From Clostridiales bacterium UBA6114 (GTDB lineage Bacteria > Bacillota > Clostridia > Oscillospirales > Butyricicoccaceae), in the NCBI GenBank assembly GCA_002423435.1, contig DIWE01000005.1, positions 36,713 to 100,712 of the forward strand: DNA of 64,000 bases, read 5' to 3'. Each line of letters starts with the position of its first letter. Within the stretch, counting starts at the first letter, position 1. The notes under the pieces are model-generated. The model saw only the letters and a list, made by a program, of their open reading frames with translations, had not been told where the DNA came from and did no database searches. The translations under genes and the position numbers were made by a program. This document shows positions 1 through 7,543 of the stretch, piece by piece.

Positions 1-68
1 AATTCAAACTTCAAGATTTGCGTGCGTGTCGCTCGCACTATGGGCAACCGCAACACATGCACAATATG

Positions 69-123
69 ACCATTCCTTTTTCGTGGTCGTTTTGTGCCAA
101 AAAGCGTAGCGGAAAGGAATGGT
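69..123 (+). promoter_or_regulatory. Leader hairpin that can hide the ribosome binding site
   Basis: An 11-bp perfect inverted repeat pairs ACCATTCCTTT (69-79) with AAAGGAATGGT (113-123). The right arm contains the AAAGGA ribosome binding site of the dehydratase gene that starts at 131, so folding would mask it. Whether it is used as a switch is inference. Confidence 0.4.
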
Positions 124-133
124 TATAACAATG
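81..133 (+). repeat. Leader repeat, copy A
   Basis: This leader closely resembles 7492-7543. A 22-bp core (102-123 and 7512-7533, AGCGTAGCGGAAAGGAATGG within it) is identical in both copies. Each copy has an in-frame ATG directly abutting the Shine-Dalgarno sequence and a second ATG 12 nt further on, which I take as the real start. The two copies precede the first dehydratase small subunit gene and the MmgE/PrpD gene. Confidence 0.6.
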
Positions 134-619
134 ATCCTGCGGGGAACCTGTCTTAAATACGGAGACGACATCAACACCGACCTCATCATCGCCGGCAAAT
201 ACACCAAAACCCTGGACGTACAGGATTTAGTGGACCATGTCATGGAAGATCTGGACCCCGATTTCCGTGAGAAGGTCAAAGATCACGCCATTCTGGCGGC
301 CGGGGAGTACTTCGGCTGCGGCTCCTCACGGGAGCAGGCGCCCGTGGCTCTGAAGGAGGCCGGAGTAATCTGCATCGCGGCCAAATCCTTCTCCCGCATC
401 TTCTACCGCAGCGCCATCAACATCGGGCTTCCCATTGTGGAGTGCGACACCGACGGCATCTCCGCCGGCGACGAGCTCGAATACAGCAGCAAGGACGGCA
501 TATTGCGAAACCTGACGAAAAAAGAGTACTATCGATCGGCACCCCTGCCCGGCATCATGGCGGAAATCTTAAGCTGCGGCGGCATCGGCGGCTATCTTAA
601 AAAACACGGGACGCTTTGA
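131..619 (+). CDS. Aconitase-family dehydratase, small (swivel) subunit 1 (LeuD-like)
   Basis: The 162-residue product is a LeuD/IPMD small subunit, which closes the active site of a LeuC-type Fe-S hydratase. It has the GDDINTD substrate-entry motif (residues 11-17), the specificity loop YTKT (24-27) and the active-site GCGSSREQAP (62-71). ATG 131 is preferred over the in-frame ATG 119 because the latter abuts the ribosome binding site. The same cluster has a second small subunit (2703-3218) but only one large subunit (1429-2703), so two small subunits may share one partner. The loop differs between them (YTKT versus YTYT), suggesting different substrates. In archaeal homologues this loop separates isopropylmalate from homoaconitate enzymes (family knowledge). 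Leucine synthesis is unlikely because leuA and leuB are absent. The real substrate is unknown. Confidence 0.85.
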   Translation: MILRGTCLKYGDDINTDLIIAGKYTKTLDVQDLVDHVMEDLDPDFREKVKDHAILAAGEYFGCGSSREQAPVALKEAGVICIAAKSFSRIFYRSAINIGLPIVECDTDGISAGDELEYSSKDGILRNLTKKEYYRSAPLPGIMAEILSCGGIGGYLKKHGTL

Positions 620-644
620 GCGCCCGGGAAAGGATGAAAGATTC

Positions 645-1409
645 GTGACCATCAAGGAAAAACTGCGCTCCGGCAAACAGATAACCGGGACGATGCTGCG
701 CATCTCCCGCAGCCCCGCCGTCTGCATGCTGGCCAAAGACGCGGGGTTCGACTTCGTTATGTTCGACTGCGAGCAGAGCTTTTACACTATGGCGGAGCTC
801 CACGACATGTTCGTCATGGCAAGCGCCCTGGGACTGGGGGGCCTCCTGCGCGCCCCGGACCTTACAAAGGAACACGTCTGCCGCCCCTTAGACTGCGGGG
901 CGTGCGGGGTCATGGTCCCCATGATCGAGACGGCGGAGCAGGCGGAGCGCTTGGCCGGTTTTACGAAGTACCCGCCCCTGGGCGTCCGGGGTTACGCGGC
1001 GGGGGGCGCCGGCACCGGCTACCGGGGCGGAAAGCCCCCCGAGATCATGGACGCCGCCAACGGACGGGTGCTGGCCGTCGCCCAGATCGAGACCCGCCGG
1101 GCGGTGGACAATGTCCGCGAGATCGCGGCGGTGGGGGGAATCGACGCGCTGCTTATCGGGCCAAACGACCTTTCCGTCTCGCTGGGGATTCCGGGCGACC
1201 TGGAAAATCCCCTGGAGCTGGAGGCCATCGCCCATGTGGCGGAGGCCTGCAAGGCGGGTGGGAAATACTTCGGGATGCACGCGGGAGGAGGCCTGCTGGC
1301 CCGTTTTGCCGACAAACTGGATATCGCGATGTGCGGGAGCGACACCGATCTGCTGGCCGCGGCCATGCGAAGCACCGCAGTGCAGTGCAGGGCGCTGTTC
1401 AACACTTGA
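645..1409 (+). CDS. HpcH/HpaI family aldolase
   Basis: The 254-residue TIM-barrel protein belongs to the class II HpcH/HpaI family, which splits 4-hydroxy-2-oxo acids into pyruvate and an aldehyde or oxo acid. Visible landmarks are the substrate arginine in LLRAP (Arg69), the metal ligands in QIET and GPNDLS, and GGIDALLIGPND near the C-terminus. The usual catalytic His of the D-x-E-H motif in HpaI is replaced: the sequence reads DCEQS (residues 41-45). The start is GTG 645, because the nearby ATG 634 meets a stop after four codons. It sits 25 bp after the first dehydratase subunit and 19 bp before the large subunit, so the dehydratase and aldolase probably act on successive intermediates. 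Confidence 0.85.
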   Translation: MTIKEKLRSGKQITGTMLRISRSPAVCMLAKDAGFDFVMFDCEQSFYTMAELHDMFVMASALGLGGLLRAPDLTKEHVCRPLDCGACGVMVPMIETAEQAERLAGFTKYPPLGVRGYAAGGAGTGYRGGKPPEIMDAANGRVLAVAQIETRRAVDNVREIAAVGGIDALLIGPNDLSVSLGIPGDLENPLELEAIAHVAEACKAGGKYFGMHAGGGLLARFADKLDIAMCGSDTDLLAAAMRSTAVQCRALFNT

Positions 1410-1428
1410 GAAAAGGAGGTATACCATC

Positions 1429-2703
1429 TTGGGTAAAACATTTGCCGAAAAGGTGCTGGCAAAGAAAGCGGGGCGGGATGTAAAGGCGGGGGACGTGGTG
1501 GTGGTCCGGCCGGACTTCTGCCTGTCTCACGAGAATACTTCGGCCATCCTGCGCACCTTTCAGGGCATCGGGCTTAAAAACGTCCGGGACAAGGAGCGGG
1601 TCGTCGTCGTTTTCGACCACACCGTTCCCGCGTCCACGGCGGCCTACGCCGACGCCCAAGCATCGGTGCGGCGGTTCGTGCGCGAGCAGGATATCCCGCA
1701 TTTTTACGACCTGTGCAGCAATGGCGGCGTCTGCCACCAGATGATGTGCCAGGAGGCCTTCGCCGCCCCCGGTCTTCTGATCCTGGGCTCCGACAGCCAC
1801 ACCTGCACCTCGGGCGCCATGGGGGCCTTCGCCACCGGCATCGGCCGCTCCGAAATGGCGGCGGTGTGGGCCACGGGGGAAATCTGGCTGCGGGTGCCCC
1901 AGACGCTCAAAATCGAGGTGACCGGCCATTTCCGCCCCGGAGTCGGCGCCAAGGACCTGATCCTGCGGATCATCGGGGACATCGGGGCCGACGGCGCGGA
2001 CTACCTGTCGGTGGAGTTCCACGGGGACGCCGTTGACCGGATGACTTTGGCCCAGCGGATGACCCTGTGCAACATGGGGATCGAAATGGGGGCGAAAAAC
2101 GCCGTCTGCAAACCCAACAAGGAGGTGCTCGCCTTGGCCCGCGAGAAGGCGAAGAACCCCGAATGGGGCGAAGTGTGGGCGGACGGCGACGCCGTCAATC
2201 TGCGTGAGCTGTCGTATCATCTGGGCGAGCTTCCCGCCGGCGTTGCAGCGCCGCACACCGTGGACAATTACCGGACGGTGGAGGAGGTGGCCGGCACCAG
2301 GCTCGACCAGGTGTTTATCGGCACCTGCACCAACGGCAGACTGGAGGACCTGCGGACCGCGGCCGCCGTTTTGCGGGGCCGCCGGGTGGCGGTGCGCACC
2401 ATCGTGGCGCCCGCTTCCGTCGCCATCTACGAGCAGGCCATCGCCGAGGGGATTCTCGCCGAGCTGGTGCGCGCGGGCTGCACCGTTTACCCGCCGGGCT
2501 GCGGCCCCTGCGTCGGCGTGGCGGGGGGCATCCTGGGGGACGGCGAAACCTGCCTGTCCACGGCCAACCGGAACTTTAGGGGCCGGATGGGCAGCAGAAG
2601 CGCCGAGATTTACCTCGCGAGTCCGGCCACGGCGGCAGCGTCCGCGCTGATAGGGCGCATCGCCGCGCCGGAAACTATCGATACCGACGGGGAGGCGATT
2701 TAA
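1429..2703 (+). CDS. Aconitase-family dehydratase, large Fe-S subunit (LeuC-like)
   Basis: The 424-residue protein is a LeuC/HacA-type large subunit holding the [4Fe-4S] cluster. Cluster ligands are Cys300 in GTCTNGR and Cys358/Cys361 in GCGPCVG; the active-site segment GSDSHTCTSG lies at 120-129. TTG 1429 is taken as the start because a strong AAAAGGAGGT lies 8 nt upstream and the protein then begins MGKTFAEKVL, typical of the family; the reading frame is open further upstream but over the aldolase gene. The stop overlaps the ATG of small subunit 2 by one base, implying translational coupling with that subunit. The family covers isopropylmalate, homoaconitate and 2,3-dimethylmalate dehydratases; the substrate here cannot be read from sequence. 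Confidence 0.88.
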   Translation: MGKTFAEKVLAKKAGRDVKAGDVVVVRPDFCLSHENTSAILRTFQGIGLKNVRDKERVVVVFDHTVPASTAAYADAQASVRRFVREQDIPHFYDLCSNGGVCHQMMCQEAFAAPGLLILGSDSHTCTSGAMGAFATGIGRSEMAAVWATGEIWLRVPQTLKIEVTGHFRPGVGAKDLILRIIGDIGADGADYLSVEFHGDAVDRMTLAQRMTLCNMGIEMGAKNAVCKPNKEVLALAREKAKNPEWGEVWADGDAVNLRELSYHLGELPAGVAAPHTVDNYRTVEEVAGTRLDQVFIGTCTNGRLEDLRTAAAVLRGRRVAVRTIVAPASVAIYEQAIAEGILAELVRAGCTVYPPGCGPCVGVAGGILGDGETCLSTANRNFRGRMGSRSAEIYLASPATAAASALIGRIAAPETIDTDGEAI

Positions 2704-3218
2704 TGAAGCTCGCAGCCAAGGTATGGAAATACGGCGACAACATAAACACCGACGTGATCTTTCCCGGACGCTACACCTACACCCTCATGAGCGAGGAGGA
2801 GATGGGCGCCCACGCCCTGGAGGACCTCGACCCCCTGTTCCGGACAAAAGCGGCGCCCGGCGACATCATCGTCGCAGGGCGAAACTGGGGCTGCGGCTCG
2901 GCACGGGAGCAGGCGGTGAAGTGCCTGCGTGCCCGCAAGGTGGGGGCCGTCATCGCCAAGGGTTTTTCCCGGATTTACTACCGCAACGCCCTCAATGAGG
3001 GGCTGCCCGCCGTCATCTGCCCGGAACTGGTGGACAGCGTTTCCTCCGGCGACGTGATCACCCTTGATTTCGAGTCCAACGAAATCACATTTGCCGGCAG
3101 GCATTACACCTTCCCGCCTTACCCCGAGTATGTCAGGGGGCTGGTGGAGTGCGGCGGGCTCCTCCCCTATGTGCGGCAGAAGCTCCGGCAGGAGGGCAGA
3201 CTGCCGCCGGAATTATAG
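2703..3218 (+). CDS. Aconitase-family dehydratase, small subunit 2 (LeuD-like)
   Basis: This 171-residue LeuD-type swivel subunit has GDNINTD (11-17), loop YTYT (24-27) and WGCGSAREQA (active site). It is collinear with subunit 1 (131-619) but clearly diverged, so the pair is not a recent duplication. It is joined to the large-subunit gene by a one-base overlap and is therefore the more likely constitutive partner. Its 3' end overlaps the convergent regulator gene by 6 bp, and I see no terminator between them. Confidence 0.87.
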   Translation: MKLAAKVWKYGDNINTDVIFPGRYTYTLMSEEEMGAHALEDLDPLFRTKAAPGDIIVAGRNWGCGSAREQAVKCLRARKVGAVIAKGFSRIYYRNALNEGLPAVICPELVDSVSSGDVITLDFESNEITFAGRHYTFPPYPEYVRGLVECGGLLPYVRQKLRQEGRLPPEL

Positions 3219-5114
3219 CCCGTAGGTTTTCATCTTGCGCCACAGGGTGCTGCGGTCAATGCCCAGCAGCCCGGCGGCCTTGCCCCGGTTAAACCGCGCT
3301 TCCTCCAGGGCCTGCAGAATGCGCACCCGCTCCTCGTCCCCCGCGTCGGGCAAGGGGGCACCGGCGGTCTCCGCGGCGGTGGAAAGGGGGATGCGGGGCG
3401 GGTCCATGGCGTTTTGCACGTCGGCGGCGGTGATGCGGTCTTTCTCGCACAGCACGGCCAGCCGCTCACAGAGGTTGAACAGCTGGCGGACGTTGCCCGG
3501 CCAGTCGAACCGGGTCATCAGTTCCTTGGCCCCCGCATCCATGGCGATGCGGGGGTATTCCTTGTGCAGGTAAAAATCGACCAGAAGAGGGATGTCCTCC
3601 TTGCGCCGGGACAGCTCGGGGATGGTCAGACTCAGCACATGAAGCCGATAGTAAAGGTCCTCCCGGAAGGTGCCCTCGCGGACCTGCTCCTCCAAGTCCC
3701 GGTTGGTGGCACAGATGAGCCGGACGTTGACCGCGCGGACCTGGCTGTCGCCCAGGCGCACCACCTCCCGCTCCTGGATCACCCGCAGCAGCTTGGCCTG
3801 CAAGGCAAGCGGCATTTCGCCGATCTCATCCAGAAACAGCGTCCCCTCGTGGGCCAGTTCAAAAAAGCCCGCCTTGCCGTCTTTGGCCGCACCGGTGAAA
3901 GCTCCGTCCACGTAGCCGAAGAGCTCGCTTTCCAATAGCTGCTCCGGCAGAGCGGCGCAGTTGACGGCGACAAAGGCGCCCTTCGACCGGGCGCTTTCGT
4001 TGTGGATGCTCTGGGCAAAAATCTCCTTACCGGTGCCGCTGCGGCCGAGCAGCAGGATGGTGGAATTTGTCTCGGCGTAGTGCCGTGCAATGTCTATAGC
4101 CTTGCGGATGGGCGCGCTGCCGCCCACGATGTCGTCGAAGGTACGCTTGGCGGTGTGGCCCTTGCTGTAGATTTTATTGCGGATTTTCGTTTCCAGTTCC
4201 ATAATGTTATTGGCCCGCTGGAAGGTGATGACGCAGCCGGTGGGCCGCTGCTTGACCAGCACCGCCACCTTGTTGACATTAAGCAGCATCTCCCCGCAGT
4301 CCAGCACTTCGTTGTAGTAGTCCCGGTTGTCCAGCATGCGGCTGAGCAATGCCCGGGGGACGGGCAGGCCGGAGATTCTGTCGCCGTAGAGCACCCGCCT
4401 CCCAAGGCCCAGGATCAGCTCGGCCTGCTTGTTGATCATCAAAATACGCTTGTCGCTGTCCAGTGCGATGATTCCCTCCTGGGAATAGTCCAGGATTGCG
4501 GCGATCCGCTGGGTTTTCTCCTGCTCCCGGCGGCTTAATTGCGCGAGCCTTCTCGCTTCGGTGAGGCACTGCCAGAAAGTGTCGGGGCCGGTGGTGATGC
4601 ACACGCTGTTGACCCCCAGCTTCTTCACGATACCGCAGGTGGTGAACCCGCCCAAAATGGCGTCGCAGCCGCTTTCGATGGCCCGCTCGATCATCTTGTT
4701 GCGGGACTGGGAGTCGGTGATGTTGAAGGTGCGGATACAGGCTCCGACAATTTTTGAGAAGCTTTCCGCTCCGCTTGTCATATTGCCGGCCGCGATAATG
4801 GCTATCTTGCGGCTGCCATAGCGCTGTCTGCACTCCATCAGAGCGTGGAGCAGGTCGGTCCCCACCATGGGGATTTCGATGATGGAGATGCCGGGGTGCT
4901 TCTGCTTGATCGCCTCCGCCATCAGACCCCGGGCGATGATGACGTCGTAGTCCCAATGCTCCTGACGCTTCACCTGGTCGATTTCGGTGACGACCTCCTG
5001 CAGCAGCATGGGCTCCTCCCGGTCGCTGCGACTCAACTCCATGTATTGCCGGAAGGTCTCCAGGGCATTGGGTATGTAGTCTTTGCAGGGGATCACAAGC
5101 GCCAATCGGACCAT
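3213..5114 (-). CDS. PrpR-like sigma-54-dependent transcriptional activator
   Basis: The 633-residue enhancer-binding protein has four parts: an N-terminal PrpR_N-type sensor (about 1-190), a PAS-like region (about 205-310), a sigma-54 AAA+ domain (about 325-565) and a Fis-type helix-turn-helix at the C-terminus (GKAAGLLGIDRSTLWRKM). The AAA+ domain is intact: Walker A GRSGTGKE, the sigma-54-contacting GAFTGA loop, Walker B GTLFLDEIGEM, and the arginine finger region FREDLYYRL. PrpR_N domains sense 2-methylcitrate or related acids in known systems. The gene is divergent from the lyase gene at 5425, whose upstream region carries a -24/-12 element and dyads, so it very likely activates that operon. 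The ATG has a GAGGTG site upstream. Confidence 0.92.
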   Translation of the reverse strand: MVRLALVIPCKDYIPNALETFRQYMELSRSDREEPMLLQEVVTEIDQVKRQEHWDYDVIIARGLMAEAIKQKHPGISIIEIPMVGTDLLHALMECRQRYGSRKIAIIAAGNMTSGAESFSKIVGACIRTFNITDSQSRNKMIERAIESGCDAILGGFTTCGIVKKLGVNSVCITTGPDTFWQCLTEARRLAQLSRREQEKTQRIAAILDYSQEGIIALDSDKRILMINKQAELILGLGRRVLYGDRISGLPVPRALLSRMLDNRDYYNEVLDCGEMLLNVNKVAVLVKQRPTGCVITFQRANNIMELETKIRNKIYSKGHTAKRTFDDIVGGSAPIRKAIDIARHYAETNSTILLLGRSGTGKEIFAQSIHNESARSKGAFVAVNCAALPEQLLESELFGYVDGAFTGAAKDGKAGFFELAHEGTLFLDEIGEMPLALQAKLLRVIQEREVVRLGDSQVRAVNVRLICATNRDLEEQVREGTFREDLYYRLHVLSLTIPELSRRKEDIPLLVDFYLHKEYPRIAMDAGAKELMTRFDWPGNVRQLFNLCERLAVLCEKDRITAADVQNAMDPPRIPLSTAAETAGAPLPDAGDEERVRILQALEEARFNRGKAAGLLGIDRSTLWRKMKTYGL

Positions 5115-5142
5115 CTTCCATCACCTCACGTGCAGCTTAAAT

Positions 5143-5180
5143 ATAAGAGGCATATAGACGGGTTCCGATATGCCTCTTAT
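5143..5180. promoter_or_regulatory. 13-bp perfect inverted repeat upstream of the activator gene
   Basis: ATAAGAGGCATAT (5143-5155) and ATATGCCTCTTAT (5168-5180) form a perfect dyad with a 12-bp spacer. It lies between the activator gene and the -24/-12 promoter. It could be an operator or a hairpin in the activator mRNA leader. Confidence 0.5.
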
Positions 5181-5203
5181 GCTTAACTTTTAACTTAACA
5201 TGC

Positions 5204-5252
5204 GCAACAAATATATGCAACAAACTGTTGAAAAATACAACAATTTATTGCA
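5204..5252. promoter_or_regulatory. Candidate enhancer (UAS) for the sigma-54 activator
   Basis: The stretch holds repeated GCAACA half-sites (5204 and 5217) and an imperfect 15-bp dyad, TGCAACAAACTGTTG (5216-5230) facing CAACAATTTATTGCA (5238-5252), 13 of 15 matching. The inner TGTTG-N7-CAACA symmetry is typical of enhancer-binding-protein sites. It lies about 100 bp upstream of the -24 element, a normal enhancer distance. Confidence 0.5.
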
Positions 5253-5349
5253 CGCTTAAAGAAGATAAATGAAATATTTTGCAAAAAAGAAAATAAGGTA
5301 ATAGGAATAGTTGTGAAAGAGGATACCGGTTTGGCCTGCCCGGCATGGC

Positions 5350-5365
5350 TGGAATGAATCTTGCT
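5350..5365 (+). promoter_or_regulatory. Candidate sigma-54 (-24/-12) promoter
   Basis: TGGAATGAATCTTGCT has the invariant GG (5351-5352) and GC (5363-5364) at the correct 10-nt separation and the TTGCT -12 box. Consensus is TGGCAYRNNNNTTGCW. It lies 60 bp before the lyase start at 5425 and is preceded by dyads suited to the PrpR-like activator. Confidence 0.6.
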
Positions 5366-5424
5366 ATATTGATAGGCATCGATATGTGCGCGCATGTCAG
5401 AATCGCAAGAATGGAGCGTGTTTT

Positions 5425-6132
5425 ATGAGCAAAATTGAAATTCGCGACTTTCCCGAACCATTGCCCCGGGACGTGCTGGACCGGGCTGCCAAGCTCAGCT
5501 CTGCCAATTTGTGCGACGGCATGATCGGACTTGGCATTCCCCGGGACGGCTGTATGGAGAGCGGTATCTACCCGGTATCCCCCGCCATGCGGTCGAGCGG
5601 AACGATCTGCACCGTGGACACCGACGCCGGCAACAACATGCCGATCCATCTGGCACTGTACAAAGCGCCTCCCGGCAGCGGATACGTGATGGTAATCGAC
5701 GGCAACAATGTACAGGACTACCCCTACTTCGGCGACAACATGATGCTCACCGGCAAGGTGATCGGTCTGGGCGGCATGGTGGTGGACGGCTGCGTGCGGG
5801 ACCGGGAGGGCTGCGCCGGGATGGAATTTCCCGTCTTCGCCCGGGGATACCTGCCCAGAGGGCCACAGAAAATCGATTTCGGCGGCATCAACCGCCCGAT
5901 CAGCTGCGGGGGGCTCCTGATCAATCCCGGCGACCTGATCATCGCCGACGCCGACGGGGTGGCGGTGGCGCCCAGGGACCGGGTCTATGAAATCCTGGAC
6001 AAAGCGGAGAAAAAACTTGCTTACGACGAGGACCGAAAGGCTGTGATGCGGGAATACGAGACCGCCCGTCTTAAGGGGGAACCCACACCGGAACTGGCAC
6101 CCAAGTGGGTCAAAGATATCATCGGCAAATAA
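5425..6132 (+). CDS. RraA/HMG-aldolase-like family protein
   Basis: The 235-residue protein belongs to the RraA-like family, which includes 4-hydroxy-4-methyl-2-oxoglutarate (HMG) aldolase and oxaloacetate decarboxylase. The signature GLGGMVVDGCVRDREG holds the substrate arginine and metal-binding aspartate; DGVAVAPRD near the C-terminus is also typical. ATG 5425 follows a GGAG site by 8 nt; an in-frame ATG at 5386 has no such site. It is the first gene of the operon driven by the sigma-54 promoter. A second aldolase beside the HpaI type suggests successive C-C cleavage, ending in pyruvate, of a branched hydroxy-oxo acid. The plain RNase-E-inhibitor role of RraA is unlikely in this context. 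Confidence 0.83.
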   Translation: MSKIEIRDFPEPLPRDVLDRAAKLSSANLCDGMIGLGIPRDGCMESGIYPVSPAMRSSGTICTVDTDAGNNMPIHLALYKAPPGSGYVMVIDGNNVQDYPYFGDNMMLTGKVIGLGGMVVDGCVRDREGCAGMEFPVFARGYLPRGPQKIDFGGINRPISCGGLLINPGDLIIADADGVAVAPRDRVYEILDKAEKKLAYDEDRKAVMREYETARLKGEPTPELAPKWVKDIIGK

Positions 6133-6159
6133 CGAGGAATTGAATAAGGAGGCTATGCA

Positions 6160-7455
6160 ATGTTGGCGTTCTGGGGATTTGCGACAATCATCATCATCCT
6201 GATTCTGTTGATGACCAAAAAGACCACCGTGCAGTTTGCCCTGGCGATCATCCCGGTTTTAACGGCCCTGTTCGCGGGATTTACCTTTGTGGACATCACC
6301 GGCTTTGCCAGCGAGGGACTAAAAAGCATCCTAGCCACCGGCCTCACCTGCCTATTTGCTACGCTATTGTTCGGCGCGCTGTTCGACGCGGGCATGTTTG
6401 ACCCGGTCATCAAGGGGGTTATCAAGGTGTCGGGCGGTGACCCGCTCAAGATTTGCCTGGGCACCGCCCTCATCGGTATGCTGACCCATCTGGACGGGTC
6501 CTCCACCAGCACTTACCTCATCAGCATCTCGGCGCTGCTGCCCATCTACATGGCCATGAAGATGAGCCCCCTCACCCTGGCGGTCATTGTGGCCCTGGGC
6601 TCCGGCGTCATGAACATCCTGCCCTGGGGCGGCCCCACGCTGCGCGCCGCCACCGTGCTGAGCATGGATGTGGGCGAGCTTTACCGCACCATGGTCCCCA
6701 TGCAGATTGTCGGTCTGCTCTGCGCATTCGTCGCCGCGGGCCTCCTGGGCCTGCAGGAGCGCAAGGCCGTAAGCTACGTCAAGGGCGGGTCCGGAATCCA
6801 ACTGGAGATGGGAAAGCTGGAGGGCGCCGACGAGCTGCGCCGTCCCAAGCTCTTTTTGGTCAATGTGGCGTTTGTGGTCCTGGTCATGGTGGTTCTCATC
6901 GCCGGCTGGGCGCCTTCCGCCGTGTTGTTCATGATGGCCCTTCCCGTGGCGCTGATAATCAACTTCCGCGGCGTCGACCTGCAAAAGAAGCGCGTCGAGG
7001 CCCACTCCATCAACGCGCTGGGCACTACCTCGGTCATCTTCTGCGCCGGAATTTTTTCGGGTGTTCTCACAGGCACCGGCATGATGGAGGCGATGGCCAT
7101 GGGCATTGCCTCGGTGGTTCCCACCCAATTGGGCGGCGTCATGCAGTACCTCATGGTGATCTTCTCGGTGCCCTTCTGCTTTATCTTCGACCCCGATTCC
7201 TTCTACTACGGCGTGTTGCCGGTTCTGTCCCAGGCGGCCGCCCAGTTCGGCGTCGAACCGGTCAACATGGCGAGAGCGGCCATCACCGGCATGATCTCGG
7301 TCGGCACGGCCTGCTGCCCGCTGATCGGCTCGACCTGGCTGCTTGTGGGGCTGACCAAAATCAACCTGGGCGACCTGCAGAAGAAAACCTTCCCCTGGGC
7401 GTTCGCCATTTCGATCGTCATGGGTGTTACCGGTATTTTGATAGGGATTATCTGA
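6160..7455 (+). CDS. CitMHS-type carboxylate permease
   Basis: The 431-residue integral membrane protein has about 11-12 hydrophobic segments and resembles CitMHS (citrate-metal:H+ symporter) permeases. Recognisable parts are the conserved loop THLDGSSTSTYLISISALLP and the motif LPWGGPTLRAA. AAGGAGG precedes the ATG by 7 nt. It is 27 bp downstream of the lyase gene in the same operon. The known substrates of the family, citrate and other tricarboxylates, fit the view that this operon breaks down an imported tri- or dicarboxylate. Confidence 0.85.
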   Translation: MLAFWGFATIIIILILLMTKKTTVQFALAIIPVLTALFAGFTFVDITGFASEGLKSILATGLTCLFATLLFGALFDAGMFDPVIKGVIKVSGGDPLKICLGTALIGMLTHLDGSSTSTYLISISALLPIYMAMKMSPLTLAVIVALGSGVMNILPWGGPTLRAATVLSMDVGELYRTMVPMQIVGLLCAFVAAGLLGLQERKAVSYVKGGSGIQLEMGKLEGADELRRPKLFLVNVAFVVLVMVVLIAGWAPSAVLFMMALPVALIINFRGVDLQKKRVEAHSINALGTTSVIFCAGIFSGVLTGTGMMEAMAMGIASVVPTQLGGVMQYLMVIFSVPFCFIFDPDSFYYGVLPVLSQAAAQFGVEPVNMARAAITGMISVGTACCPLIGSTWLLVGLTKINLGDLQKKTFPWAFAISIVMGVTGILIGII

Positions 7456-7491
7456 TTCCGGAAAGGAACAAAGTTTGAATGAATTTAAATT

Positions 7492-7543
7492 TCGTGGTTG
7501 TTTGTGCTTTGAAGCGTAGCGGAAAGGAATGGTCATAGCAATG
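7492..7543 (+). repeat. Leader repeat, copy B
   Basis: This is the second copy of the leader described at 81-133, with the identical 22-bp core at 7512-7533. Unlike copy A, it lacks the upstream arm that would form the 11-bp hairpin over the ribosome binding site. Confidence 0.6.

Noticed and set aside
41..60. GCAAC half-sites and a TGG...TGC string near 84-97 as a second sigma-54 promoter
   Set aside because: The GG-to-GC spacing is one base short at 84-97 and the -12 box is not TTGC, so I do not call it.
131..3218. Leucine biosynthesis (leuCD) assignment
   Set aside because: No leuA or leuB, duplicated small subunits, an interposed aldolase and a PrpR-type regulator argue for catabolism.
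4279..5124. Second minus-strand frame over the activator N-terminus
   Set aside because: It is a frame shadow of the PrpR-like gene; its sequence is Arg/His-rich without any motif.
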